DNA of 42,597 nt. Origin: Vibrio halioticoli NBRC 102217. Its GTDB lineage: Bacteria; Pseudomonadota; Gammaproteobacteria; Enterobacterales; Vibrionaceae. Where the stretch lies: the NCBI RefSeq assembly GCF_000496695.1, contig NZ_BAUJ01000044.1, positions 1-42,597 of the forward strand. The letters are read 5' to 3'. This document shows positions 27,813 to 37,930 of the stretch, in pieces; position 1 is the first letter of the stretch, and each line of letters starts with the position of its first letter. A model generated the notes under the pieces. It saw only the letters and a program-made list of their open reading frames with translations. It did not search any database and was not told the origin of the DNA. The translations under genes were made by a program, and so were the position numbers.

Positions 27813-27841
27813 TTTAACTATGAGCAAAGCTCTTATATAAT
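27813..27841 (+). promoter_or_regulatory. hns promoter with AT-rich upstream tract
   Basis: A perfect -10 TATAAT (27836-27841) with a weak -35 TTTAAC (27813-27818), 17 bases apart. The inverted repeat GAGC-AAA-GCTC (27822-27832) lies between them. The 110 bases upstream are almost pure A/T with phased tracts, as expected for an H-NS-bound, self-repressing promoter. The ~70-base leader has a small TCAACT/AGTTGA hairpin (27878-27891). Confidence 0.6.
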
Positions 27842-27918
27842 CGAATTATTGTGTAGCACACCAGTGCACGTTACTATGTCAACTTTAGTTGATGATATTA
27901 ATCTGATGGGACCAAAAT

Positions 27919-28341
27919 ATGTCTGAAATTACAAAAACACTCCTTAATATCCGTAGCCTTCGCGCTTTCTCTCGTGAGCTAACACTAGAGCAACTAGAAG
28001 AAGCTCTTGATAAATTAACTACGGTTGTTGAAGAACGCCGTGATAATGAAGCTGAAGAACGCGCAGCACGTGAAGAAAAAGAAAGAAAACTGGCTGAATA
28101 CGCACAGCAACTAATTAGCGAAGGTATCGATATCGAAGACCTAGTAGCGGCTGTTGCAGGTGATAACTCATCTAAATCAAATAAAGCAAAAGCGAAGCGT
28201 GCACCTCGCCCAGCTAAATACGAATACATCAACGAAGCCGGTGAGCAAAAAACATGGACTGGTCAAGGCCGTACTCCATCAGCGATCCAAACTGAACTTG
28301 ATAACGGTAAATCTCTAGATGAGTTCTTGATCAAAGCATAA
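27919..28341 (+). CDS. hns: H-NS nucleoid-structuring protein
   Basis: Global repressor that binds and bridges AT-rich DNA. The 140-residue protein has an N-terminal helical dimerisation and oligomerisation region rich in Glu, Arg and Leu (about 1-75), and a flexible linker with Lys-Ala-Lys-Arg (about 83-100). The C-terminal DNA-binding domain has the AT-hook-like core TWTGQGRTP (112-120). GGGAC lies seven bases before the ATG. Length is typical of Vibrio H-NS. The gene has its own promoter and a strong terminator, and is convergent with gsk. Confidence 0.97.
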   Translation: MSEITKTLLNIRSLRAFSRELTLEQLEEALDKLTTVVEERRDNEAEERAAREEKERKLAEYAQQLISEGIDIEDLVAAVAGDNSSKSNKAKAKRAPRPAKYEYINEAGEQKTWTGQGRTPSAIQTELDNGKSLDEFLIKA

Positions 28342-28374
28342 TAATTATTGCTAACAAGATTTATCATTAGATGC

Positions 28375-28402
28375 AAAAAAGCTCCTTATAAGGAGCTTTT
28401 TT
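28375..28402 (+). terminator. intrinsic terminator of hns
   Basis: A perfect 28-base palindrome with core AAGCTCCTTATAAGGAGCTT, preceded by As and ending in Ts, lies 33 bases after the stop. It could work in either direction. Confidence 0.9.
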
Positions 28403-28464
28403 ATTGCCTGCAATTTATTACAAAATAATGACAACACCTGTTAATTTTAGATATTGTTTCGTTT

Positions 28465-28505
28465 ATAACACAATAAACGTTATGTTATAACGTTTGTTGT
28501 GTTAT
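28465..28505. repeat. 41-base near-perfect palindrome between hns and gsk
   Basis: Two 19-base arms (28465-28483 and 28487-28505) starting ATAACACAATAAACGTTAT are reverse complements except for one position, around a GTT loop. No T-run follows on either strand. It lies 53 bases beyond the gsk stop, in the space between convergent genes. Confidence 0.85.
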
Positions 28506-28558
28506 CGAAATAATGCAGTATGTTTTGTATAACCATATTAATTTAAAGGTTATTACAT

Positions 28559-29863
28559 CTACCTTTCCCAATATACTTCTTCAAGGCTGTCTTCTCTTTC
28601 AGGTAAGCCTCTAGATAAGCGTGGAGAATGTTGAGTTAATACTTCATAACTCACTCTATTTGCATATTTACACACTTGAGAGAAGGAAGAGTAAGTTAAA
28701 TATTCATTTACGTGTTTACTAGAATTAGGAATATTCGACTTGTGGAATCGGTTGGCGGATAAATCATGTAGCAGTGCCGATAAAGCAGCGTCCCCTGCCC
28801 CATTGGTATTTTTGATCTTCTCTGGGCCGCCCATATACGGTGAGATATGCGAATAGACTTTAAAAGGTTCGGCGCATTCTGACTTTAATGCCGGACGGCT
28901 AAACTCATAGCGATTAAACTCAGCAATCGTACCAGGAAGCAAAGGTAAAGACGTTTCACGCTTAGCCGACTCTTCGGTATAACCGGCCATAAACAGCCCA
29001 ATAGGGCCTGCTGTGCACAGCACCAAATCCGCCCAATCTAAGACTTTATCTGCGGCCAGTAATGGATCGCTAAGCCCAGTTAACGCTTCAGCTTCTTCTT
29101 CATTCATTGCCACTACAGAAACATGCTCTGCAATAAAATCTACCCAAAACTGTGGATCATCTTGAATGACAAACTTAGTGCCTAAGGTTAGCACTACCGG
29201 CACCTTGTGCTTCTTGGCATATTCTACCGCCTTCATCGTTGCCTCAGGCATAGGGTCGCCCTCTTTACAACGTACAAGGTAAGAGGTTAAGACTAATGCA
29301 GCAGCATCGGAAAAGACCTCTTCTGGGATACTTTTAGCCTGCAACTGGTTCATCTGCCCTTCACTAATGGCAAAAGTACGCTCGCCGTTTTCAGAGATCA
29401 GGGTAAAGCAGCGTCCAATCGCGCCCTCCACCCCTTGTAAATGGTTAAGATCCATTCGGCACGACGTATCACAAAGATAACGGAACCCATAGCTGCCAAT
29501 TTTAATGTCCGAGCTCATCACGCCCAATAAAATCGATTTATCGTCCGCTAATACTGAATAGTTGTGTAGCGTGTTACCTATGGTGCCACCTGCGTATTCG
29601 TTAGTGATCAACTGCTGCTGCTTCAATTCAGAATACAGAGCTTCCGCCACCTCATCGCTGACAACTAATGAATGACCTTTACTTAAATTAAACTTATCAA
29701 TGAAGTCATCAGAAATTTTAGCTTCGATATCCACTAGAGTTTGATCGATCCCCACCACGTGAGTGCAATTAACACTGCTTTTGGCGTGGGTTTTCGGGAC
29801 TAAAGGATCAAGCGTGTTGACAGGAAAATAGTGTTTAGACTTACGTTGGCCGGGAAATTTCAT
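28559..29863 (-). CDS. gsk: inosine/guanosine kinase
   Basis: PfkB-type sugar kinase that phosphorylates guanosine and inosine in purine salvage. The 434-residue protein (434 in E. coli) shows the N-terminal substrate region VVGIDQTLVDIEAKI, the GGTIGNTLHN glycine motif, and the C-terminal anion-hole/catalytic motif NGAGDAALSALLHD with its Asp base. It begins about 180 bases after topA on the same strand, but the topA terminator separates them. Confidence 0.96.
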   Translation of the reverse strand: MKFPGQRKSKHYFPVNTLDPLVPKTHAKSSVNCTHVVGIDQTLVDIEAKISDDFIDKFNLSKGHSLVVSDEVAEALYSELKQQQLITNEYAGGTIGNTLHNYSVLADDKSILLGVMSSDIKIGSYGFRYLCDTSCRMDLNHLQGVEGAIGRCFTLISENGERTFAISEGQMNQLQAKSIPEEVFSDAAALVLTSYLVRCKEGDPMPEATMKAVEYAKKHKVPVVLTLGTKFVIQDDPQFWVDFIAEHVSVVAMNEEEAEALTGLSDPLLAADKVLDWADLVLCTAGPIGLFMAGYTEESAKRETSLPLLPGTIAEFNRYEFSRPALKSECAEPFKVYSHISPYMGGPEKIKNTNGAGDAALSALLHDLSANRFHKSNIPNSSKHVNEYLTYSSFSQVCKYANRVSYEVLTQHSPRLSRGLPEREDSLEEVYWER

Positions 29864-29985
29864 TTAAATTCTGTATTAGAAAGTAGATTTTTAAATTGTA
29901 GACCCTAGAAATGTGAGCTTCAACACAGTAAAACAACGCAAACGTTTAGCTCAATTTTAAATGCACTGACTGTGCAAATTTTACG

Positions 29986-30025
29986 CAAAAAAAAGAACCA
30001 AGGTATCTTTCAACACCTTGGTTCT
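29986..30025 (-). terminator. intrinsic terminator of topA
   Basis: AGAACCAAGGT and ACCTTGGTTCT (11 pairs) are followed by eight Ts on the minus strand, about 20 bases after the stop. Confidence 0.9.
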
Positions 30026-30046
30026 GCATCTATCTAATTGAAAACG

Positions 30047-32683
30047 CTATTCGCTTTTTGCTTTCGGCTTTTTACGTTTGTCAGTGATTTCCCACTTACC
30101 GTCAATAAATAAACCTGTCCAACCAGAAGGCTTACCATCGATTTCAGAACGGATATAGTTTTCTTTACTCTTACGACTAAAGCGAACCACCGTTGGACGA
30201 CCATCAGGATCTTCTGTTGGTGCATCCGCTAAGTATTGGAACTTAGGAGAAAGGCGATCTTTAAAACGCGCTAATTCTTCCACTAATGGCGCTCGTGTTT
30301 CACGAGATTTAGGGAAGTTACTGGCTGCCATAAATAGACCAGAAGCACCGTCACGCAATACAAAGTACGCATCAGACTGTGTACAAGGTAGCTCAGGCAG
30401 ATGCACAGGATCTTCTTTTGGTGGAGCAACTTCGCCGTTACGTAAAATCTTACGCGTGTTCTTACATGTTTCGCTGGTGCAATCCATGTATTTACCGAAA
30501 CGGCCGTTTTTCAACACCATGTCAGCGCCACACTTGTCACACTCAACAACAGGACCGTCGTACCCTTTCACTTTGAATTCACCATACTCTACGGTATAGC
30601 CTTCACAGTTAGGGTTATTACCACACACGTGTAGCTTGCGCTTATCGTCAATTAAGTACGCGTCCATTGCTGTTTCACAAATTGGACAACGACGTTTAGC
30701 ACGCAGTGCTGCTGTTTCAGGATCGTCTTCTAAGACGTTAATAATACCGTCTTCGTCACCAAGGTTAATGGTTGTTTTACAACGTTCTTTTGGTGGCAAT
30801 GCGTAACCAGAACAGCCTAGGAATACCCCTGTTGATGCCGTTCTAATACCCATAGGTCTTGAACACGTTGGGCACTCAATGTCTGTTTCAACGATGTGGT
30901 TTTGTTCCATACCGCCTTGGTCAGAATCCAGCTCTGCTTTTTCAAGTTCAGAGGAGAAATCTTTAAAGAAGCGATCGAGCACTTGTGTCCAAGTCGCTTC
31001 ACCTTCGGCGATTTGGTCCAGTTTTTGTTCCATACGCGCGGTAAAATCGTAGTTCATCAGATCGACAAAACTTTTGTCTAGACGATCCGATACGATTTCA
31101 CCCATTTTCTCAGCGTAAAAACGACGCTGTTCTACTTTCACATACCCACGGTCTTGGATAGTCGAAATGATAGACGCATACGTTGATGGACGGCCGATAC
31201 CGCGTTTTTCTAACTCTTTAACCAAAGCCGCTTCTGTAAAGCGAGCGGTTGGTTTAGTGAAGTGTTGTTTTGGCTCAAGCTCTTTAAGAGACAGCTTATC
31301 GCCCAATTTCACTTCTGGAAGGATCTGATCTTCATTTTTGCCCATTGGACGCTGTACGCGAGTCCAACCGTCAAATTTCAGAATACGACCTTTCGCTTTA
31401 AGGGTAAATTCCGCGGCTTTAACACTGATAGTGGTTGAATCGTATTGCGCAGGCGTCATTTGACATGCAACGAACTGATTCCAAATTAAGGCATACAGTT
31501 TGTGTGCGTCGTTATCAACGCCGACTAAATCTTCTGATTTCACATCAACGCTTGAAGGACGAATCGCTTCGTGCGCCTCTTGCGCGCCTTCTTTACTACC
31601 GTAAACCAATGGTTTTTCAGGTAAATACTTATCACCGTACTCGCTACCGATGAAGCTACGTAGGTTCTCTACCGCTTCACTGCTCAAGTTCGTTGAGTCA
31701 GTACGCATGTAAGTGATGTAACCACCTTCATACAAGCGCTGCGCTAGCATCATGGTTTTCTTAACGCCGTAGCCTAAACGCGTACTTGCTGCCTGTTGTA
31801 AGGTAGAAGTGATGTAAGGGGCTGAAGGTTTGCTGCGTGTAGGGCGATCTTCGCGCTTACACACCTCGTACTCGGCTTTTTCCAACAAATTCAGGGCAGA
31901 GGTCGTGTCTGCTTCATTCGTCGGTTTAAAGGCCTCACCGTTGCGTTGTGCAACGATCAGACGAAAATCGTCGGCTTTATCCGTTAGCGTATTGGCATGT
32001 ACGTCCCAAAACTCTTCCGGTACAAACGCTTTGATCTCACGTTCACGTTCAACCACCAGCTTAGTGGCAACCGACTGTACGCGACCTGCAGAAAGACCAC
32101 GAGCCACTTTTTTCCACAGTAGTGGAGAAACCATAAAGCCCACCACGCGATCCATAAAACGACGCGCTTGTTGAGCGTTTACGCCGTCTATATTCAGTTC
32201 GCCTGGTGCTTCAAATGCTTGTTGAATGGCATTTTTAGTAATTTCGTTAAATACCACTCGCTTGTATCGCTGTTCATCGCCGCCGATGATCTCACGAAGG
32301 TGCCATGCGATAGCTTCTCCTTCGCGGTCCAAATCGGTTGCGAGATAAACGTAGTCAGCGTCTTTAGCCAGTTTTTGTAATTCGGCAACGACTTTCTCTT
32401 TGCCCGGTAGGATTTGGTAATTGGCTTCCCAACCGTGGTATGGGTCAATACCCATCTTTTTAATCAGTGATTTTTTGGCTTTTTCTTTTTTAATGCGTTC
32501 TTTTTCTTCCGCACTTAACCCTTTGGTGGAGATAGGCGTAGCCTTTTTACCGCTCGACTGACCAGCGGTAGGTAGATCACGTACGTGACCAACACTAGAT
32601 TTAACAATGAAGTCTTTACCAAGGTATTTATTAATTGTTTTTGCCTTAGCAGGTGACTCCACTATAACGAGAGACTTACCCAT
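30047..32683 (-). CDS. topA: DNA topoisomerase I
   Basis: Type IA topoisomerase relaxing negative supercoils. The 878-residue protein begins with the Toprim domain ([15 protein letters not shown], then the metal-binding [12 protein letters not shown] at about 117-128). The active-site Tyr325 is in [11 protein letters not shown], and the C-terminal region carries three zinc-ribbon units (CPTC, CPIC and CDKCG starts) and a further DNA-binding tail. Length and domain order are normal for Vibrio. It is divergent from yciN across 245 bases; the promoter was not identified with confidence. Confidence 0.98.
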   Translation of the reverse strand: MGKSLVIVESPAKAKTINKYLGKDFIVKSSVGHVRDLPTAGQSSGKKATPISTKGLSAEEKERIKKEKAKKSLIKKMGIDPYHGWEANYQILPGKEKVVAELQKLAKDADYVYLATDLDREGEAIAWHLREIIGGDEQRYKRVVFNEITKNAIQQAFEAPGELNIDGVNAQQARRFMDRVVGFMVSPLLWKKVARGLSAGRVQSVATKLVVEREREIKAFVPEEFWDVHANTLTDKADDFRLIVAQRNGEAFKPTNEADTTSALNLLEKAEYEVCKREDRPTRSKPSAPYITSTLQQAASTRLGYGVKKTMMLAQRLYEGGYITYMRTDSTNLSSEAVENLRSFIGSEYGDKYLPEKPLVYGSKEGAQEAHEAIRPSSVDVKSEDLVGVDNDAHKLYALIWNQFVACQMTPAQYDSTTISVKAAEFTLKAKGRILKFDGWTRVQRPMGKNEDQILPEVKLGDKLSLKELEPKQHFTKPTARFTEAALVKELEKRGIGRPSTYASIISTIQDRGYVKVEQRRFYAEKMGEIVSDRLDKSFVDLMNYDFTARMEQKLDQIAEGEATWTQVLDRFFKDFSSELEKAELDSDQGGMEQNHIVETDIECPTCSRPMGIRTASTGVFLGCSGYALPPKERCKTTINLGDEDGIINVLEDDPETAALRAKRRCPICETAMDAYLIDDKRKLHVCGNNPNCEGYTVEYGEFKVKGYDGPVVECDKCGADMVLKNGRFGKYMDCTSETCKNTRKILRNGEVAPPKEDPVHLPELPCTQSDAYFVLRDGASGLFMAASNFPKSRETRAPLVEELARFKDRLSPKFQYLADAPTEDPDGRPTVVRFSRKSKENYIRSEIDGKPSGWTGLFIDGKWEITDKRKKPKAKSE

Positions 32684-32928
32684 AACTGAACGTTTTGTCC
32701 TATATTTTGGTTCGCAAAAAGTGCGAATTCGAATTTTGATTCTTTTTTTACTATTGAGCGATAATTTTTCAAAATCAACCCATTTTTTCTCTTTTACGGC
32801 TAATTGTGTGCAAATTAGGCAATATCACGAAGGTAAACCATAGACTGTTTTAGATAAATGTGCTTTTGTTTTGCTTAATTATCGGGGTACACTGAGCGCG
32901 AATATTGATTAGAACAACAGGTACCAAA

Positions 32929-33174
32929 ATGAGTGATAAAAAACCTATTTCAGAGTTTGAACTATTACTGATTGCAAACAATCTCATCCAAGAACATGAC
33001 GACTATATAGAAGGAATGCGCGCCACTTCGGTAGTCGAAAAAGACGACGTACTTATTTTTAAGGGCGACTATTTTTTAGATGACAAAGGTTTGCCAACGC
33101 AGAATACTACAGCCGTTTTCAATATGTTCAAATACTTAGCTCATCATTTATCAAAAGAATTCACTGTAAAATAA
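32929..33174 (+). CDS. yciN: YciN-family small protein (DUF2498)
   Basis: An 81-residue cytoplasmic protein of unknown function. It matches E. coli YciN in length and in the conserved stretch FKGDYFLDDKGLPTQNTTAV and FNMFKYLAHHLS. The neighbour topA is shared with E. coli, supporting the name. I chose the ATG at 32929 (CAGGTA upstream); an in-frame ATG eight codons earlier would add MIRTTGTK, which is atypical. Confidence 0.9.
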   Translation: MSDKKPISEFELLLIANNLIQEHDDYIEGMRATSVVEKDDVLIFKGDYFLDDKGLPTQNTTAVFNMFKYLAHHLSKEFTVK

Positions 33175-33181
33175 TGTTTTC

Positions 33182-33205
33182 AAGAGCTCCGCACGGGGCT
33201 CTTTC
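33182..33205 (+). terminator. terminator of yciN
   Basis: AAGAGCTCC pairs with GGGGCTCTT (one G-U) around GCAC, followed by only three Ts; a short but plausible terminator eight bases after the stop. Confidence 0.6.
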
Positions 33206-33342
33206 AATACTCTCTTTCAATTTCTATCTGGTCTGCAACAATATAAAGCACGGAACATAAGGTTACATGGATATCTAACCGAGCTAGTATTGCATATAAT
33301 GATCTACTTCACGTTTTTAGCATCTACAAACAAGGTAATACT

Positions 33343-34140
33343 GTGAGTTTAAAAAAATTTATACCCACCAATGGCACAATCATTCTGAGTACTGTCGGCA
33401 TTATTTTAGCCGCTTCTATTTACTATCACTTTGGAATGCTTGACAACTCTAAGCCTCATTTTAAAGCCGTTCCTTTACCTGATTTTGCTGCTATTACTGA
33501 TGTTCATCAGAAGAAAAGTGAATTTTTTAAATTCATAAAACCTTATGTTCAACAGAAAAATGCCTTCGTTAAACATCAACGTGAAATACTTATTTCGTTA
33601 CAAAATAAATTAGCTAAGCAACAGGAATTATCCTCTTCTGAGCGCGATACAGTGACTCAATTGGCAAAACAATACCGTGTAGAAGTCAAAGACTTCACTT
33701 TAAACGAGATTGATACCTTACTGGTTCACGTTGATGAAGTGCCAGAACAATTAGTGCTTATTCAAGCAGCTAATGAAAGTGGTTGGGGGACTTCTCGCTT
33801 TGCTAAACAAGCCAATAACTTCTTCGGTCAATGGTGTTTCACGAAAGGCTGTGGCGTAGTTCCTAGCCAACGTAAAAAAGGCATGACTCACGAAGTGGCA
33901 ACCTTTGACTCTGTCGGTGACTCAGTTGCGGCCTACGTTGACAATCTAAACACTAACCAAGCTTACCGCAGCTTCCGTGAGCTAAGAGCCAACATTCGCG
34001 CTCAGCATAAAACGCCAACCGCCGAACAACTTATTTACGGTCTAGGCAGCTACTCAGAGCGTTCAGATGGCTACATTAAAGATATTTTAACTATGCTTCG
34101 CCATAATAAATCTATCTTAGAAGAAGATCTGCAGAAGTAA
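33343..34140 (+). CDS. Bax-like membrane-anchored glucosaminidase
   Basis: A predicted peptidoglycan-cleaving enzyme of 265 residues. An N-terminal membrane anchor (about 12-30) puts the catalytic domain in the periplasm. That domain belongs to the glucosaminidase family, with the probable catalytic Glu145 in QAANESGWGTSRFAKQANN and the later FDSVGDSVAAYVDNLNTN and YSERSDGYIKDI. It resembles E. coli Bax. The start is GTG with AAGGT upstream. It is convergent with aroA across a bidirectional terminator. Confidence 0.88.
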   Translation: MSLKKFIPTNGTIILSTVGIILAASIYYHFGMLDNSKPHFKAVPLPDFAAITDVHQKKSEFFKFIKPYVQQKNAFVKHQREILISLQNKLAKQQELSSSERDTVTQLAKQYRVEVKDFTLNEIDTLLVHVDEVPEQLVLIQAANESGWGTSRFAKQANNFFGQWCFTKGCGVVPSQRKKGMTHEVATFDSVGDSVAAYVDNLNTNQAYRSFRELRANIRAQHKTPTAEQLIYGLGSYSERSDGYIKDILTMLRHNKSILEEDLQK

Positions 34141-34162
34141 TTCTCTGTTATACCGCACATAC

Positions 34163-34194
34163 AAAAACGGGTTCCTAATTAGGAACCCGTTTTT
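34163..34194. terminator. bidirectional terminator between the Bax-like gene and aroA
   Basis: A perfect 32-base palindrome (AAAAACGGGTTCCTAA and its complement) with T-runs on both strands, placed between convergent genes. Confidence 0.9.
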
Positions 34195-34217
34195 ATTTCT
34201 GCTTTGGCTAGCAAAGA

Positions 34218-35498
34218 TTACTCGCTAATCAAGCCTTGTAGCTTATCGAAGTAATCTGGGAAGGTCTTCGATGTACATTTAGGGTCATTAATCGTCACTG
34301 ATGTACCAAAGGCAACGAGCGAGAAACACATTGCCATGCGGTGATCATCGTAAGTATCGATTGCCGCATGATTAAGCTGCGCTGGCGGCGTGATGATAAT
34401 GTAATCTTCACCTTCTTCCACAATGCCACCCACTTTACGCAGTTCAGTCGCCATCGCCGCTAAACGGTCGGTCTCTTTTACGCGCCAGTTGTAAACGTTA
34501 CGAATCGCCGTAGTACCTTCGGCAAACAAAGCGGCAACCGCAATCGTCATCGCTGCGTCAGGGATGTGGTTAAAGTCTAAATCTACCGCTTTAAGATCGC
34601 CTTTGCGCGCGATAATGTAGTCACTGCCCCACTCAATACCTGCGCCCATAGCTTGTAGCGCGTCAGCAAATTGAATGTCGCCTTGGATACTGTCTTTGCC
34701 AATACCCGTTACCTTAATAGAGCCACCGCCAATTGCCGCAGCCGCTAGGAAATAAGAAGCCGAAGAGGCATCGCCTTCTACAAGGAAGTCACCCGGCGCA
34801 ACATAGCTTTGGCCAGTGCGTACGATGAACTTTTGGTAATCGTAGTTTTCTACGCTCACACCAAACTGCTGCATGATGTGCAAAGTGATATCTATGTACG
34901 GTTTAGAAACTAGGTCGCCTTCAATGTTGATTGTAATATCACCATCGGCTAGCGGAGCACTCATTAGAAATGCGGTCAAGAATTGGCTTGAGATTGAACC
35001 ATCAATAGACACTTCACCTGATTTAAGTCCAGTACCTTGGATCTTAAGCGGTGGAAAGCCTTCGTTTTCAAGATAAGTAACGTCAGCGCCAGATTCGCGC
35101 AAAGCAGTCACTAAGTGTCCAATAGGACGCTCTTTCATGCGAGGTTCGCCAGTCAAGATAAAGTCACCTTGGCTTGCGCAAAGCGCCGCAGCTAAAGGAC
35201 GCATTGCCGTACCAGCATTACCTAAAAACAGTTCCAGAGCTTCTGGGGCGTTAAATTTACCCCCAAGACCTTCTACTTCACAGCTGGTCTTATCTTCAGA
35301 TAGACGATAAGTCACACCCAACTGTTTTAGTGCATTCAACATATGACGGATGTCGTCACTGTCGAGTAAATTAGTAAGGCGTGTTGTACCACGAGCTAAA
35401 GCGGCAAGTAATAAAGCGCGGTTAGAGACGCTTTTAGAACCGGGCAAATTTACTTCGCCATCTACTTTAGAAATTTGTTGCAGAGTTAAGCTTTCCAT
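34218..35498 (-). CDS. aroA: 3-phosphoshikimate 1-carboxyvinyltransferase (EPSP synthase)
   Basis: Sixth step of the shikimate pathway: joins PEP and shikimate 3-phosphate. The 426-residue protein (427 in E. coli) has [20 protein letters not shown] (about 17-36), the PEP-binding [26 protein letters not shown], and the C-terminal [16 protein letters not shown] lies upstream of the ATG. The Gly-Asn-Ala-Gly-Thr-Ala sequence is the glyphosate-sensitive class I form. It follows the glycine-zipper gene by about 117 bases on the same strand. Confidence 0.97.
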   Translation of the reverse strand: MESLTLQQISKVDGEVNLPGSKSVSNRALLLAALARGTTRLTNLLDSDDIRHMLNALKQLGVTYRLSEDKTSCEVEGLGGKFNAPEALELFLGNAGTAMRPLAAALCASQGDFILTGEPRMKERPIGHLVTALRESGADVTYLENEGFPPLKIQGTGLKSGEVSIDGSISSQFLTAFLMSAPLADGDITINIEGDLVSKPYIDITLHIMQQFGVSVENYDYQKFIVRTGQSYVAPGDFLVEGDASSASYFLAAAAIGGGSIKVTGIGKDSIQGDIQFADALQAMGAGIEWGSDYIIARKGDLKAVDLDFNHIPDAAMTIAVAALFAEGTTAIRNVYNWRVKETDRLAAMATELRKVGGIVEEGEDYIIITPPAQLNHAAIDTYDDHRMAMCFSLVAFGTSVTINDPKCTSKTFPDYFDKLQGLISE

Positions 35499-35615
35499 TG
35501 ACGGTTTTCCTTGAAAGCAATTTGATGCTAAATCATGATTTCATTATTCATTTCAGGTTATCGAAATTGCAGACAGAAAAACAGGCTCAATTGCACTAAA
35601 TCTTATAATTTTATT

Positions 35616-36071
35616 TTATTGATGCAAATCTACCCGTACACCATTGTCAAAATACAAAATTCGCACCGTATCTCCATTCGAAAACAACATATTTCTATCA
35701 ATGTCTTGAATGACATCAATTAAGCGGTTGTCATCGGTTTTAATTAACAGTTCAACCAACTTATGTTCCACTTTATAAGTTTGATGGCCAAAGTGTTGAA
35801 CGGCGCCCGCGCCCGCCACGGCGCCAACAGCGGTAGCCACTTCTCGGCCCGTACCATCACCAAACTGGTTACCGACGACCCCACCCACTACGGCGCCAAG
35901 TAAGGTTTGCCATCCCTTAGCTTTTGATTCTACGATCTGCTGCTGAGAAATGTAACGAACAGTCTCAACATGGCCGTAAACCACTTCATTTACTGGGCGG
36001 GCTGTATTTCTTTGATACGCCGCTTGTGTTACTAATGGGAACAACAGTAAAAACGTAATGAATAGTCTCAT
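35616..36071 (-). CDS. glycine-zipper 2TM-domain envelope protein (SlyB/17-kDa-antigen-like)
   Basis: A 151-residue exported protein of unknown role. The signal peptide (about 1-18, ending TQAA) has no lipobox, so it is not a lipoprotein. The segment LLGAVVGGVVGNQFGDGTGREVATAVGAVAGAGA (about 57-90) is the glycine-zipper two-helix motif of the SlyB/Rickettsia 17-kDa antigen group and probably packs in a membrane. The C-terminal half is a small soluble domain. AAGG lies nine bases before the ATG. Its start codon is only six bases from that of aat, which reads the other way. Confidence 0.85.
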   Translation of the reverse strand: MRLFITFLLLFPLVTQAAYQRNTARPVNEVVYGHVETVRYISQQQIVESKAKGWQTLLGAVVGGVVGNQFGDGTGREVATAVGAVAGAGAVQHFGHQTYKVEHKLVELLIKTDDNRLIDVIQDIDRNMLFSNGDTVRILYFDNGVRVDLHQ

Positions 36072-36077
36072 TGTCTA

Positions 36078-36785
36078 ATGACCTTATATCTTCCAGAACT
36101 CAATAATAACGATACGCACTTTCCTGATCCCAGTTTAGCATTGACTGAGCCAAATGGTTTACTCGCACTGGGCGGTGATTTGTCAGTGAAAAGGCTATGC
36201 AGTGCTTATCGACAGGGTATCTTTCCATGGTATAGCTATGGTGAACCCATTCTATGGTGGAGTCCATCACCAAGAGCGGTATTTATCCCTGAGACCTTTA
36301 AGCCGGCAAAAAGTTTAGTTAAATTTCAGCGCAAACACGGTTACACGGTCACTTTAAACCATGCAACAGAGCAATTAATTGCCCTTTGCGCCAGTTCTCG
36401 CCCGATTGAAGAAACGTGGATTACCGATGAAATGATCCAAGCCTATCAAGTGTTAGCGCAAGCCGGACACTGTCATTCGGTCGAGGTTTGGGATCAACAA
36501 CAGTTGATCGGCGGTTTGTATGGTGTATCGGTTGGGCAAGTGTTTTGTGGCGAATCTATGGTCAGCACTAAACCCAATGCCTCAAAGATTGCCTTATGGC
36601 ACTTTTGCCAACACTTTTTACAGCAAGGTGGCAAACTCATTGACTGCCAAATCATGAACCCACATTTGGCTTCATTAGGCGCAATTGAAATACCCAGAAC
36701 TGAATTTCAAGACTATCTTTTAAGTAATAGAGACTTAACCATGAGTGACACCTGTTACGCCGCACAAAGTCTACAATTGAGTTAA
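36078..36785 (+). CDS. aat: leucyl/phenylalanyl-tRNA-protein transferase
   Basis: Adds Leu or Phe from charged tRNA to proteins with N-terminal Lys or Arg, marking them for ClpAPS (bacterial N-end rule). The 235-residue protein has PNGLLALGGDLS, GIFPWYSYGEPILWWSPSPR and the conserved GGLYGVSVGQVFCGESMVS. The ATG at 36078 begins MTLYLPEL as in homologues, with little Shine-Dalgarno. It is followed after 49 bases by bpt, so the two transferases are probably co-transcribed. Confidence 0.97.
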   Translation: MTLYLPELNNNDTHFPDPSLALTEPNGLLALGGDLSVKRLCSAYRQGIFPWYSYGEPILWWSPSPRAVFIPETFKPAKSLVKFQRKHGYTVTLNHATEQLIALCASSRPIEETWITDEMIQAYQVLAQAGHCHSVEVWDQQQLIGGLYGVSVGQVFCGESMVSTKPNASKIALWHFCQHFLQQGGKLIDCQIMNPHLASLGAIEIPRTEFQDYLLSNRDLTMSDTCYAAQSLQLS

Positions 36786-36834
36786 ACCAACCTACCCTGC
36801 TTTTTCGCTTCGCACTAAGGGAGCTATTTAATCG

Positions 36835-37533
36835 ATGAATCCTGAGTTACAACAAATTAAAGTCGGTTTTACACAAAATCATCCATGCAGTTATTTAAAA
36901 GATCAGCAAGAGCGTGTGGCGATCATTCTTGAAGATGAATTACATACATCAGAGGGATATGAATTACTGCTGGCAAATGGGTTTAGACGCAGTGGCGAGA
37001 TGATTTATCGTCCGCACTGTGAAAGCTGCAATAAATGCGTTGCGATACGCATTGATGTTGAGCATTTTGCACTTTCCAAAAGTCAAAAACGATTGCTCAA
37101 CAAAGCTAAGCAATACACATGCAAAGTCAGCACTGAAATTGACCCAAACTGGTTTACTTTGTATGCAAAATATATAGAGGCACGTCATTTTGAAGGCACT
37201 ATGTACCCGCCAAAGGAAGCAGAATTTAGTAAATTCATCAATTCAACGACCATTCCTTGTACGTTTTTGCAAATCTATTATCAAGAGCAGTTAATCTCTG
37301 TGGCCGTGACCGATCAAGTCAGCAGTGCCAACAGTGCTTTCTATACCTTTTATGACCCTGAGCACCCGTTATCATTGGGCACACTCTCTGTTTTGTATCA
37401 AATCCAACACACCCATTCGCAAGGGAAAAAATGGCTTTATTTGGGCTATCAAATTGATGAATGCCCAGCGATGAACTACAAAGTCCGATTTGATTCGCAT
37501 CAAAAGCTAGTAAATCACCGGTGGCAAGGGTAG
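36835..37533 (+). CDS. bpt: aspartate/glutamate leucyltransferase (Bpt)
   Basis: Adds leucine to proteins with N-terminal Asp or Glu, feeding them to ClpAPS. The 232-residue protein has the family start MNPELQQIKVGFTQNHPCSY, the cysteine cluster PHCESCNKC (about 61-69), FEGTMYPP and the C-terminal YLGYQIDECPAMNYK. GGAG lies nine bases before the ATG. It lies between aat and infA, and clpA/clpS lie just beyond on the other strand, so the degradation pathway is nearly complete in 4.5 kb. Confidence 0.95.
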   Translation: MNPELQQIKVGFTQNHPCSYLKDQQERVAIILEDELHTSEGYELLLANGFRRSGEMIYRPHCESCNKCVAIRIDVEHFALSKSQKRLLNKAKQYTCKVSTEIDPNWFTLYAKYIEARHFEGTMYPPKEAEFSKFINSTTIPCTFLQIYYQEQLISVAVTDQVSSANSAFYTFYDPEHPLSLGTLSVLYQIQHTHSQGKKWLYLGYQIDECPAMNYKVRFDSHQKLVNHRWQG

Positions 37534-37602
37534 AATATCGCCCAATGTTAATAGGTAGCTAAGTGAGCTACCCAAACTACCCTTATTCTGATCGAGGATT
37601 AA

Positions 37603-37821
<219 letters not shown>

Positions 37822-37835
37822 TATCTCTATTAACA

Positions 37836-37877
37836 AAGCATAAAAAAACGGAGCTTCTGCTCCGTTTTTTTATGCTT
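37836..37877. terminator. bidirectional terminator between infA and clpA
   Basis: A 19-pair perfect stem (including ACGGAGC/GCTCCGT and seven-base A and T runs) with a TTCT loop, between the convergent infA and clpA genes. Confidence 0.92.
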
Positions 37878-37930
37878 GTACAATGAGAATAAAGTAAGCG
37901 AACTCTAAGACTTAGAGCTCGCTATTCCAA

